This document shows, one piece after another, positions 1 through 6,806 of a DNA stretch of 11,058 nucleotides. A program made the translations under genes and the position numbers. Under the pieces are notes generated by a model that did not search any database, had not been told where the DNA came from, and saw nothing but the letters and a program-made list of their open reading frames with translations. This DNA is from Prevotella sp. (GTDB taxonomy: Bacteria > Bacteroidota > Bacteroidia > Bacteroidales > Bacteroidaceae). Each line of letters starts with the position of its first letter. Position 1 is the first letter of the stretch. The DNA lies in the NCBI GenBank assembly GCA_017442765.1, contig JAFRZC010000254.1, forward strand, positions 1-11,058, read 5' to 3'.

Positions 1-477
1 GACCGTAACTTTCACTTCACCCGTAAATCCTTCTTCGCCGTAGGGGCTGACGTAGTCGAGCACAAGCGTCTGGTCGTTCATCTGGCGGGCATCCCACACG
101 CGGGCATTCCATCCACTCTTGCCGCCGTGCAGGCAGTTAGGGCCGTTGTTGATGGCCAGCTGATACTCCTTGCCGTTGAGCTGGAACTTTCCGCGTGCGA
201 TACGGTTGCCGTAGCGGCCGATGAGCGTGGATAAGTATGGCTCTGGCGAGTTGATGACATCCTGAATGTTGTCGTGCCCCTGAATGACGTTGGCCAGCCG
301 GCCTTCGCGGTCGGGCACCATAATGGCAACGATAGCACCGCCGTAGTTGGTAATGGCGACTTCGTTGCCAACACTGTTCCTCAAGATGTACAAATCTGTT
401 TGTTTACCGTTTATTGTGGCTTGGAAGTCTTCTTTCTTCAAGCCACTGACTGTGTTTGTCTCTGCTAAGTTCGTCAT
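1..477 (-). CDS. galM: Aldose 1-epimerase (galactose mutarotase), 3'-truncated by window edge
   Basis: The frame is open from an ATG at 477 to the window edge and gives the first 159 residues of a protein that normally has about 350-380. Family landmarks visible are NYGGAIVAIMVPDREGR (residues 44-60), the sugar-binding loop GRYGNRIA (87-94) and NNGPNCLHGG (110-119) with its conserved His. The catalytic His and Glu of the family lie further on, outside the window. The enzyme interconverts alpha and beta anomers of galactose or glucose, feeding the Leloir pathway, and is usually cytoplasmic. No secretion signal is visible: the N-terminus is polar. The next gene upstream is on the same strand, but 342 bp of repeat-bearing DNA separates them, so galM probably has its own promoter. 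Family assignment is firm; substrate preference is not shown. Confidence 0.93.
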   Translation of the reverse strand, partial: MTNLAETNTVSGLKKEDFQATINGKQTDLYILRNSVGNEVAITNYGGAIVAIMVPDREGRLANVIQGHDNIQDVINSPEPYLSTLIGRYGNRIARGKFQLNGKEYQLAINNGPNCLHGGKSGWNARVWDARQMNDQTLVLDYVSPYGEEGFTGEVKVTV

Positions 478-515
478 ATTTGTGTATAATTTAAAAGATT
501 TTAGATTGTTGCCTG

Positions 516-523
516 CAAAGTAA
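516..523 (-). promoter_or_regulatory. Possible galM -7 promoter box (weak)
   Basis: Read on the minus strand, TTACTTTG lies about 40 bp upstream of the galM start. It resembles the Bacteroidota -7 element TAnnTTTG but with a one-base shorter TA-to-TTTG spacing. A TTTG about 21 bases further upstream could serve as the -33 element. This is a pattern match only. Confidence 0.35.
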
Positions 524-619
524 CACAAAAAAAATGACAACAGCAAATGAAAACATGAAAAATAATGCACCTCTCACGTTAAAAACAATTAAAAGGGATG
601 GTGGTATGACATAAACCAC

Positions 620-793
620 AGTGCGGAAGCTCGTGTTTCGTCGGAAATTTTCACGAGAATTTAAGGCGAAAGCTTATGTTTCGCATGAAATTCTCACGAG
701 AGTTTTATTGTAGATGTCGGTCTTTCACGAAAAATTCCCTAGGGAATTTGGTCTGAAAGTTGGTCTTTCGCCAGAAATTCCCTAGGGAATTTC
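620..793. repeat. Tandem array of four ~43 bp units with 18 bp palindromic cores
   Basis: Four 18 bp cores sit at 645-662, 688-705, 732-749 and 775-792, with start-to-start spacing of 43, 44 and 43 bp. Cores 3 and 4 are identical perfect palindromes, AAATTCCCTAGGGAATTT. Cores 1 (AAATTTTCACGAGAATTT) and 2 (AAATTCTCACGAGAGTTT) are each imperfect by one base pair. The 25-26 bp linkers are also related: 620-644 and 663-687 match at about 17 of 25 positions, and the linker at 663-687 contains its own inverted repeat, GCGAAA...TTTCGC. A weak fifth linker may run to about 817, ending just short of the methyltransferase stop codon. In the transcript of that gene the array would form a series of hairpins in the 3' untranslated region. 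It is not a CRISPR, because core and linker drift together and no cas genes are near. Confidence 0.85.
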
Positions 794-819
794 TTCCCGA
801 AGGTTGACTTGCAACGGTT

Positions 820-2367
820 TTAATCCTCGTTTTCGAAGCGTCGGGGCTTGCGTTGTGACGGGTCGGGCCCATTTCGCCTGTCTTTTCTGAATCGTTTGTC
901 GCGACGGTCGCCGCGTCGCTTGTCGTCTCTTCCCGCTTTGCGGTCATCACGTCCGTAGGGTTTTCGGCCGTAATCGGCGTTCCTGCCGCTGCGCCGGTCG
1001 TCGCGCTCGCCATAGTCGCCTTTGCGTCGGGGGTGCTCCTGTGGGCGCAGATGTCCGCGATAGTCGCGCTCGAAAGAATGGAAGGTGAACGAGCGGATGT
1101 CGCCTTCCTCATTTTCCTCTTCTTCGTCAAAGCGGCGTTTGAAGTCGCGGGTTTTCTTAAAACGGCGCATTTCGGCCATGGCTTGTTTTTCTTCTTCGGT
1201 TTTTACGATGCCGCCTTCCTCCTTAAATACTTTCATGCGGCCTTCAAACATGGAATACTTGCGGAGTTCGCATTCGAGGCTGCCGTTATATAACGGAATT
1301 TTCAGGCTGGGCTTCAGGCCGATTTGGTCGAAACACTCGTCGCGATAGCTGAGAATCCATGCGGTGTTACCCCCGAAGGCGTGTTTCAGACGTTCGCCTA
1401 TCATCTTGTAGGTGGCGAGCAGGTCGGGTGTTGAGATGCGTTGGCCGTAAGGCGGATTAGTGACGATGATGGCCGGCTGCTCAGGTTTTTGAAAGTCCTT
1501 GAAGTCTTGCAGACGTATGGTGATGTCTTTTACCAGACTTGCGCCACGCACGTTTTTGTTGGCTTTCTGCACGGCCTTGGGGTCGTTGTCGTAGCCATAG
1601 ACGTGGTGCTCGAATGGACGTTCGCGCGAGTCGTCGTTGTAGATGGTGTCGAGCAGGTCGGCATCGAAGTCGGGCCATTTCTCAAAGGCAAATTCCTTGC
1701 GGAAGATGCCCGGGGCGATGTTGTGCGCGATGAGGGCGGCTTCGACGAGGAATGTGCCTGAGCCGCAGAAGGGGTCGATGAAATCGGTCTCGCCCTGCCA
1801 TCCGGTCATGAGGATGATGCCTGCGGCAAGCACTTCGTTGAGCGGTGCCTCCACGTTTTCCTGCCGGTAGCCGCGCCGGTGGAGCGACTCGCCCGAGGAG
1901 TCGAGCGAGAGCGTGGCATCGTCCTCGGCGATATGGATATGCAGGCGAATGTCGGGGTTCGACACACTGACGTTGGGGCGTGTGCCGGATTTCTCGCGGA
2001 ACTGGTCGGCAATGGCATCCTTCACCTTGTAGGTGACAAAGCGCGAGTTGCGAAATTCATCGGAATAGACCACGGAATCGACTGAGAAGGTCTTGCCCGG
2101 TAGGATGTATTGACTCCAGTCTATCTGCTTCACCTCATCGTACATTTCTTCTGCTGAGCGGGCATGGAAGTGCGCAATGGGCTTGAGTATGCGGATGGCC
2201 GTGCGCAGCTGGAGATTGGCGCGGTACATCATTCCCTTGTCGCCCGTGAAGCTGACTACCCGCCGGCCGGGTTTGATGTTGTGGGCGCCAATTCCGGCCA
2301 GTTCGTCGGCCAGCACCTGCTCAAGTCCCATGAATGTTTTGGCGATGAGTTCAAATTCCTGTTCCAT
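820..2367 (-). CDS. rlmL: THUMP-domain class I SAM-dependent rRNA methyltransferase (RlmL/YpsC-like)
   Basis: The product has 515 residues. The N-terminal half (about 1-165) matches the ferredoxin-like plus THUMP RNA-binding region of the RlmL/YpsC family. The methyltransferase domain follows, with the SAM-binding motif I DPFCGSGT at 198-205 and the catalytic motif IV NPPYGQR at 304-310. E. coli RlmL makes m2G2445 in 23S rRNA and is fused to RlmK; here only the RlmL-type half is present, so the target guanosine is inferred. From about residue 400 the protein becomes a highly charged tail rich in Arg, Lys, Asp and Gly (RRFKKTRDFKRR, then RDDRR/GRDDKRRGDRRD), probably disordered and RNA-binding. 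The start is supported by a 17 bp overlap with the end of upstream cysE, suggesting translational coupling. The symbol refers to the family, not proven function. Confidence 0.9.
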   Translation of the reverse strand: MEQEFELIAKTFMGLEQVLADELAGIGAHNIKPGRRVVSFTGDKGMMYRANLQLRTAIRILKPIAHFHARSAEEMYDEVKQIDWSQYILPGKTFSVDSVVYSDEFRNSRFVTYKVKDAIADQFREKSGTRPNVSVSNPDIRLHIHIAEDDATLSLDSSGESLHRRGYRQENVEAPLNEVLAAGIILMTGWQGETDFIDPFCGSGTFLVEAALIAHNIAPGIFRKEFAFEKWPDFDADLLDTIYNDDSRERPFEHHVYGYDNDPKAVQKANKNVRGASLVKDITIRLQDFKDFQKPEQPAIIVTNPPYGQRISTPDLLATYKMIGERLKHAFGGNTAWILSYRDECFDQIGLKPSLKIPLYNGSLECELRKYSMFEGRMKVFKEEGGIVKTEEEKQAMAEMRRFKKTRDFKRRFDEEEENEEGDIRSFTFHSFERDYRGHLRPQEHPRRKGDYGERDDRRSGRNADYGRKPYGRDDRKAGRDDKRRGDRRDKRFRKDRRNGPDPSQRKPRRFENED

Positions 2368-3292
2368 TGATGTATTCTTCTTCTATACTATTGACTTGTT
2401 CTTTCTTGAATTTCTTGGTGTTCGGCTTCATATCCTTCGTCACCCATGCGTTGGCGCCGATGACACAGCCCTCGCCGATGGTGATGCGCCCGAGAATGGT
2501 GGCATTGGCATAGACGATGACGTTGTCCTCGAGAATCGGATGGCGCGGTATGCCCTTGATGGGGTTGCCCTGCTCGTCGAGCGGGAAGCTCTTTGCTCCG
2601 AGGGTGACACCCTGATAGAGCTTGACGTTATTGCCGATGATGCAGGTGGCACCGATGACGACACCCGTGCCGTGGTCGATGGTGAAATGGTGGCCGATGG
2701 TTGCCGCAGGATGAATGTCGATGCCGGTCTCGGAGTGAGCAAGCTCGGTTATCATTCTCGGCAGGAGAGGGATGCCCATCTTGTGAAGCTCATGGGCGAA
2801 GCGATAATTGGTAAGAGCCTTGATGACAGGGTAGCAGGCGATAATCTCACCATAGTTGTCGGCGGCCGGGTCGCCGTTGTATGCCGCCTCGACATCGGTG
2901 GCGAGTGTGTGGCGGATTTGTGGCAGCCGGTCGAGGGCGTCGGCGGCGAGATGCCGTGCTCGTTTCTTCAACTCCGCACTTTGGTGGCAGCTGCAGTTTT
3001 CGTCGGCATTGCCGAAACACAGACTTGCCAGAATCTGGTCGGTAAGCCGGTGGTGCAGGCGTTCAAGGTTCACGCCGATGTGGTAGCCCACGGTGCCGAG
3101 GTGCACGGTGGAGCGGCCATAGTAGCCGGGGAAAAGAATTGCGCGGAGCAGTTCGATAATCTCTTCGAGTGCTGTGCCTGAGGGGAGCGGATTGCCGTCG
3201 CGATGCTGGTAGAAGAGTCCGCGCAGCGAATTCTTGTCGCTGAGTTGCTCTACTGTTGCCGTGAGTCTTGCAGTTCGTTTCTGTTCGCCCAT
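2351..3292 (-). CDS. cysE: Serine O-acetyltransferase
   Basis: The product has 313 residues. It transfers acetyl from acetyl-CoA to L-serine, giving O-acetylserine, the substrate of cysteine synthase, in the cytoplasm. The N-terminal 170 or so residues are the helical SAT domain (for example FPGYYGRSTVHLGTVGYHIG at 54-73 and DVEAAYNGDPAA at 133-144). The C-terminal part is a left-handed beta helix of hexapeptide repeats: DIHPAATIG at 192-200 and DHGTG at 206-210 carry the Asp/His residues expected at the active site, and QGVTLGA (227-233) and ATILGRITIGEGCVIGANAWV (264-284 region) continue the helix. It is first in a two-gene minus-strand unit; its last 17 bp overlap the methyltransferase start. 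The N-terminus up to residue 25 is polar and not strongly conserved, so the exact start is slightly uncertain. Confidence 0.95.
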   Translation of the reverse strand: MGEQKRTARLTATVEQLSDKNSLRGLFYQHRDGNPLPSGTALEEIIELLRAILFPGYYGRSTVHLGTVGYHIGVNLERLHHRLTDQILASLCFGNADENCSCHQSAELKKRARHLAADALDRLPQIRHTLATDVEAAYNGDPAADNYGEIIACYPVIKALTNYRFAHELHKMGIPLLPRMITELAHSETGIDIHPAATIGHHFTIDHGTGVVIGATCIIGNNVKLYQGVTLGAKSFPLDEQGNPIKGIPRHPILEDNVIVYANATILGRITIGEGCVIGANAWVTKDMKPNTKKFKKEQVNSIEEEYINGTGI

Positions 3293-3317
3293 ACTTGTTT
3301 CTCAGTAAATTTCGGCG

Positions 3318-3348
3318 CGAAGTTACGAAAAAATGTTGAACGGTGCAA
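3318..3348 (-). promoter_or_regulatory. Likely cysE promoter, Bacteroidota -33/-7 type
   Basis: On the minus strand a TTG (3346-3348) is followed, after 20 bases, by TAACTTCG (3318-3325), one base off the -7 consensus TAnnTTTG. The spacing fits the primary sigma factor of Bacteroidota. The -7 box lies about 26 bp upstream of the cysE ATG. The intergenic region shared with the divergent lipoprotein gene is only 93 bp. Confidence 0.55.
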
Positions 3349-3385
3349 CTTTTTCCTTTCCTGATACGTCTAAAAAGGTGTAAAA

Positions 3386-4111
3386 ATGTCAGAAAAGATG
3401 AAAAAGGTAACTTTAGTTTTTTTGTTTTCCGCGTGTTTGCTTGCCTTGATGTCGTGCAAAAAAGTCAGTGTCCGTACTGGAAATACAAACGATAAGGGCA
3501 AGGTGTGGCGGGAGTGTGTGGTTTCTTCGTTCGAGCGTGTCAATGTCGATGCGGCCTGCAACATCGAGTTCATTCAGAGTGACACGACGAGAGTATTGCT
3601 CAAAGGCAGGCAGCGCGACATCGACCGTGTGAAGTTATGGACTGAGAATGAAACGCTCCATGTCTGCCACAAGGCAGTTTCCTGGAAAAAAGACTTTGGC
3701 GGCTACAAGCCGGTGAAGGTCTATGTGTATTCGCCCGACCTCATCGGCCTGACGATGGAGTCGGCCTCGAATGTTGACGTGAAAGGACTGCTCGATACCG
3801 ACACACTGAATGTCAGGATGAATGGCGCGGGCAATCTGGAGTTCGACAAGGTGGTGTGCGACAGACTGACCTTGCAGTTAGGGGGTGCGGGCAATGCCGA
3901 TATAGATAAGCTGACGGCGCAAAGTTCGGACATTATCCTGAAAGGAGTCGGCAACATTGACGTGGGTTTTGTGAACAGTGGCTCGGCCAGATGCTCCGTC
4001 CTCGGCGTAGGAAATATCGAGCTCGAGGGAACGCTGCGCAGACTGTACAAAAAGATTTACGGAGCCGGGCATATTGACACCGGCAAATTAAAAGTGGAGG
4101 AAGTGTTGTAA
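3386..4111 (+). CDS. Lipoprotein with DUF2807 / head GIN beta-helix domain
   Basis: The product has 241 residues. The N-terminus is a lipoprotein signal: basic start, hydrophobic run VTLVFLFSACLLAL, then lipobox LMSC with Cys24 as the likely lipidated residue (an earlier Cys17 is a weaker alternative). Translation could also begin at Met5 (position 3398), which gives a more typical MKK signal start. Residues about 40-235 match the head-GIN (DUF2807) family of Bacteroidota, predicted parallel beta-helix proteins of unknown role, sometimes called putative autotransporter adhesin heads. The GxGN turn recurs at 147, 167, 187, 207 and as GAGH at 226, a near-perfect 20-residue period, with a weaker SASN turn at 126. 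The next gene's ATG follows its stop codon directly, so the two are co-translated. Probable location is the periplasm or outer-membrane face. Confidence 0.85.
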   Translation: MSEKMKKVTLVFLFSACLLALMSCKKVSVRTGNTNDKGKVWRECVVSSFERVNVDAACNIEFIQSDTTRVLLKGRQRDIDRVKLWTENETLHVCHKAVSWKKDFGGYKPVKVYVYSPDLIGLTMESASNVDVKGLLDTDTLNVRMNGAGNLEFDKVVCDRLTLQLGGAGNADIDKLTAQSSDIILKGVGNIDVGFVNSGSARCSVLGVGNIELEGTLRRLYKKIYGAGHIDTGKLKVEEVL

Positions 4112-4447
4112 ATGGAAACGTCATCCGATTTTGAGCAGTATTGGCGGGAGCATCGAGAGGAAGTGCTCAGCCAGAGCGAGGAATACCGGCGTGCATCGGA
4201 AAACTTCAAGATGAAGTCTGGTGCCGACTGGCTGTTGTTTGCCATCCCCGTAGTGGCAGGTGTGATATCTTTCGACTATATACCCTTCGAACGCGAACTG
4301 CTGAAATGGCTTTGCTGTGCGGTAGCGACGGTTATTTGCTTTGTCGTCTGCGTCTGGATAAAGTCAATAATCGCAGGAGGCCCTTCACCCGGGGAAATCG
4401 AGCAGAAGCTGAAGGCGGAGCATAGAGAGAGAATATCACGTAGATGA
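4112..4447 (+). CDS. Small two-helix membrane protein of unknown function
   Basis: The product has 111 residues and starts with the ATG immediately after the TAA of the DUF2807 gene, a strong sign of an operon with coupled translation. The N-terminal 38 residues are charged (FEQYWREHREEVLSQSEEY) and probably helical. Two hydrophobic stretches follow, about 40-55 (WLLFAIPVVAGVISF) and 64-84 (LKWLCCAVATVICFVVCVWIK), then a short charged tail. Similar small proteins beside DUF2807 lipoproteins occur in Bacteroidales by recollection, which I could not check. Its last 116 bp overlap the 3' end of the convergent FecCD permease gene. Function unknown; a membrane partner of the lipoprotein is only a guess. 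Confidence 0.7.
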   Translation: METSSDFEQYWREHREEVLSQSEEYRRASENFKMKSGADWLLFAIPVVAGVISFDYIPFERELLKWLCCAVATVICFVVCVWIKSIIAGGPSPGEIEQKLKAEHRERISRR

Positions 4448-5417
4448 TGACGGGTGCGCCGACCAGTGGCGTGACGGCATTGATGGGGATGATGCCCTTT
4501 TCGCCTGGCACGATGCAGATGAGGTTGCACGCCAGGGCAACGGCACTTCCCATGAGCATGGTGAGCGGAAGCAGCCGACGGTGATTCTCTGTTCCGGTCA
4601 TGAGCCTTGTGATATGGGGGACAGCCAGACCGATAAAGGCTATGGGGCCGCAGAAGGCTGTGCTCACTGCGGTGAGAAGGCCCGTGACGAGAAGCAATAT
4701 GTGTCGCACACGCAGCGTGTTGATGCCCAGATTCTCAGCATATTGCTCGCCCAGGAGCAGAGCGTTCAGAGGTTTCACCAAGAGCAGCGCAGCGGCAAGT
4801 CCCGCCACGACGGATACCGAAAAGTAGGGTATCTGTTCCATCGGAACACCGCTGAAATTTCCCATTCCCCAAACCATATATGACCTTACGCCTTCCTCTG
4901 TGGCCGAGAAATTGAGCAGTGCGATGGCCGATGAGCTGAGGTAGCCCACCATGATGCCGACGATGAGCAGCATCACGTTGTTCCTGACGATAGTAGAACA
5001 CAGCAGGATGATGGCCGTGATGGCCATGGCTCCGGCGAAAGCGGCCAGGAGGATGGCCAGAAAACCGCTCACCGTCATGGCACCGGCTGTAATCGTGCTT
5101 TCTGTGGCCAGCATGACGACGGCCACGCCCAGCCCGGCTCCGTTGGTGATGCCGAAGATCGACGGCCCGGCGAGCGGGTTGCGGAACGCGGTCTGGAGCA
5201 TCAGTCCGCTTGTCGATAAGGCTGCGCCGCACAATAAGGCCGTGAGCATCTGTGGCAGGCGGCTTTCCATGACGATGAAGCGCCAGCTATCCTGACCGGC
5301 CGGTTTGCCGAGGAGGATAGCCAGCACGTCGCTGGCCGGAATGTCGGCCGAACCCACGAGCAGGTTCGCCGCAGCCAGCACGATGATGCCAACGGTAATT
5401 GCCCAAAAATGCTTCAT
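4332..5417 (-). CDS. FecCD-family ABC transporter permease (iron-siderophore, heme or cobalamin)
   Basis: The product has 361 residues with about nine or ten hydrophobic segments, typical of the BtuC/FecD/FhuB fold. Signature stretches are GLMLQTAFRNPLAGPSIFGI (71-90), GEQYAENLGI (223-232, coupling to the ATPase) and FIGLAVPHITRL (261-272). It moves a metal chelate or corrinoid from the periplasm into the cytoplasm with a binding protein and an ATPase; neither partner gene is in the window. Its ATG overlaps the hemW stop as ATGA, so both are translated from one message. The protein continues for about 32 residues past the usual end (after APVIIYVIF, residue 329) into SLYAPPSASARFPRVKG...RRRRQSK. 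This tail is encoded antisense to the neighbouring membrane protein and looks like read-on rather than a conserved domain. Substrate cannot be told from sequence. Confidence 0.92.
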   Translation of the reverse strand: MKHFWAITVGIIVLAAANLLVGSADIPASDVLAILLGKPAGQDSWRFIVMESRLPQMLTALLCGAALSTSGLMLQTAFRNPLAGPSIFGITNGAGLGVAVVMLATESTITAGAMTVSGFLAILLAAFAGAMAITAIILLCSTIVRNNVMLLIVGIMVGYLSSSAIALLNFSATEEGVRSYMVWGMGNFSGVPMEQIPYFSVSVVAGLAAALLLVKPLNALLLGEQYAENLGINTLRVRHILLLVTGLLTAVSTAFCGPIAFIGLAVPHITRLMTGTENHRRLLPLTMLMGSAVALACNLICIVPGEKGIIPINAVTPLVGAPVIIYVIFSLYAPPSASARFPRVKGLLRLLTLSRRRRQSK

Positions 5418-6565
5418 ATCATTATCAGGTCGCTCATGATGTTGTCGCTGACGAAGATGCCCTTCCTTGTCAGGTGCAGCCGGTTCGCGTCGATGCGGAG
5501 TACTCCACGCTTTATGTGTGGCCTGGCATTGTCGAGCAGATAGTGTCTGTGACGTTCGTCAACCTCGGAAAGGTTAATACCCTCTCTTGTGCGTAATGCC
5601 GTGACAACCATGTCGTTGTAGCGTGTATCTTCATTCAGAACTTCTTTCTCCTCAGGTAGATCTTCGTTCTCTATCGCCGCGATGTAGGTCCTGACGTCAG
5701 CCACGTTCCATGAGCGTTTCTCGCCGTCGTATGAGTGGGCTGCTGCCCCGATGCCCACATAAGGCGTGCCGTTCCAATAGATGGAGTTGTGCCGCGAGCG
5801 GAAGCCCGGGCGGGCGAAGTTACTGATTTCGTAGTGTTCAAAGCCAGCCTTGTCCATTCGTTCCATCAGCCATTCATACATTCTGCGCCACACCTCCTCG
5901 TCAATCGGCTCCGTCTTGTTCTTCTTCATCTCGCGGTAGAGCGGCGTGCCCTCCTCGATGGCGAGGCTATAGGCAGAAACGTGTTGGACGTCGAGCAGCA
6001 AGGCCTTTTCCACATCATCCTTCCACTCGTCCAGCGTCTGGTCGGGAAATCCCAGCATGAGGTCGATGCTCACGTTGTCGATATCTACGTCGTGCAGCAG
6101 CTCCACCGCCTTGCGTGCCTGGCTTGCAGTGTGTCGCCGATGCAGTCGGCGCAGTCGGTTGTCGTCGAAAGTCTGGATGCCCATCGACACGCGATTCACC
6201 GGCAGGCGGCGCAGGGTTGCGGCCAGAGTCTTGTCCACGTCGTCGGGGTTCACCTCCATCGTCACCTCAAGCCCACCCCCAGCCCTTCCCCAAGGGAGGG
6301 GAGCAGGGGATGAGGGATGAGGGTTCCCGTTATCATTAATGGCGTCGAACAGCTGCTCCAGCAATGCTGGTGGTAGTTGCGAGGGCGTGCCGCCACCCAG
6401 ATAGACCGTCTGCCATGCCCGATTGCCATCGCGCAGCATCAGTTCGCGGCACAGCGCAGCCACGTATCGTGCTTTCCACTCAGCCCCGAGTGTCGTGGAG
6501 TAAAAGCCGCAGTAGGAGCAGCGGCTCGCGCAAAACGGAATATGAACATATAATCCTGACATCAT
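5414..6565 (-). CDS. hemW: Radical SAM heme chaperone HemW (HemN-like)
   Basis: The product has 383 residues. The radical SAM cluster motif is CASRCSYC (Cys12, Cys16, Cys19) in the context LYVHIPFC, followed by LGGGTPS (56-62), NRVSMGIQTFDD (124-135) and the HemW signature HNSIYWNGTPYVGIGAAAHS (259-278). After the cluster Cys the residues are GF, so the fourth Cys of true HemN (CxxxCxxCxC) is absent, pointing to HemW, a cytoplasmic protein that binds heme and hands it to acceptors, rather than coproporphyrinogen dehydrogenase. Residues 82-99 (PHPSSPAPLPWGRAGGGL) are foreign to the family and are encoded by a G/C-rich repeat element inserted in frame. Two ATGs lie in tandem (6565 and 6562); a -7 box ends 8 bp upstream, so the message may be nearly leaderless. 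It is first in an operon with the FecCD permease. Confidence 0.92.
   Translation of the reverse strand: MMSGLYVHIPFCASRCSYCGFYSTTLGAEWKARYVAALCRELMLRDGNRAWQTVYLGGGTPSQLPPALLEQLFDAINDNGNPHPSSPAPLPWGRAGGGLEVTMEVNPDDVDKTLAATLRRLPVNRVSMGIQTFDDNRLRRLHRRHTASQARKAVELLHDVDIDNVSIDLMLGFPDQTLDEWKDDVEKALLLDVQHVSAYSLAIEEGTPLYREMKKNKTEPIDEEVWRRMYEWLMERMDKAGFEHYEISNFARPGFRSRHNSIYWNGTPYVGIGAAAHSYDGEKRSWNVADVRTYIAAIENEDLPEEKEVLNEDTRYNDMVVTALRTREGINLSEVDERHRHYLLDNARPHIKRGVLRIDANRLHLTRKGIFVSDNIMSDLIMI
6265..6323. repeat. C/G-rich palindromic repeat inserted in frame within hemW
   Basis: The segment 6274-6305 reads CACCCCCAGCCCTTCCCC then AAGGGAGGGGAGCA. Outside its centre it matches 26 of 28 positions of the arm of the intergenic inverted repeat (7319-7352), which reads CACCCCCTGCCCCTCCCT then AAAAAGGAGGGGAGCA. 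The stretch is flanked by CCTCA on the left (6265-6269) and TGAGG on the right (6318-6322, also 6311-6315). Codons 82-99 of hemW fall inside it and contain no stop. The distance between the conserved QLF and VTMEVNP segments of HemW is roughly 13 residues longer than I recall for Bacteroides homologues, which supports insertion. Confidence 0.75.
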
Positions 6566-6572
6566 CCGGATG

Positions 6573-6580
6573 CAAAGTTA
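6573..6580 (-). promoter_or_regulatory. hemW -7 promoter box
   Basis: TAACTTTG on the minus strand fits TAnnTTTG exactly. It ends only 7 bases before the first hemW ATG, so transcription would begin within a few bases of the start codon. No clear TTG at -33 is visible; the upstream stretch is a T-rich run. Confidence 0.55.
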
Positions 6581-6767
6581 CGGAAAAAAACGAGTAAGTG
6601 AAAAGAAAAAGAAAGTATTTATTCTTTCGATCATGAGAATTTTATAAAATCAATGAGGGAAAAGCAATTCTCGTGCTGTTTAAAATTTAATAGATATTGT
6701 CTGTCTCGTGTCTCAGTTCAAGGCTCTTTAAAAAAAGCCGAAATTTTGGTGGGGGAGTGAAATGGAT

Positions 6768-6806
6768 GTGTTAAAATGCGGGTTTGGGCGGTCGCGATTT
6801 TAACAC
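6768..6806. repeat. Inverted repeat, 10 bp stem
   Basis: GTGTTAAAAT (6768-6777) pairs perfectly with ATTTTAACAC (6797-6806) around a G/C-rich loop of 19 bases. There is no U-run characteristic of an intrinsic terminator. It resembles the TTTAACATTTC hairpin at 7158-7192, suggesting two members of one hairpin type. Confidence 0.65.

Larger units (their letters stand above)
478..819. other. Intergenic region with palindrome array, no gene
   Basis: These 342 bp separate the end of the rRNA methyltransferase gene from the start of galM, both on the minus strand. The galM-proximal part (478-619) is AT-rich and probably holds the galM promoter and leader. The part next to the methyltransferase stop codon (620 to about 817) is a tandem palindrome array, listed separately. 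I see no credible small gene or RNA gene here. Confidence 0.8.

Noticed and set aside
620..793. CRISPR-like array of regularly spaced repeats
   Set aside because: Spacing is regular, but the linkers are related to each other rather than unique, the 18 bp cores are too short and vary, and no cas gene is nearby.
2177..3181. 334-codon plus-strand frame opposite cysE
   Set aside because: The minus strand encodes a full serine acetyltransferase with catalytic motifs, so the plus frame is a shadow.
5414..6565. Oxygen-independent coproporphyrinogen III dehydrogenase (HemN)
   Set aside because: The fourth Cys of the HemN motif is absent and the HNSIYW segment fits HemW, so chaperone is the better call.
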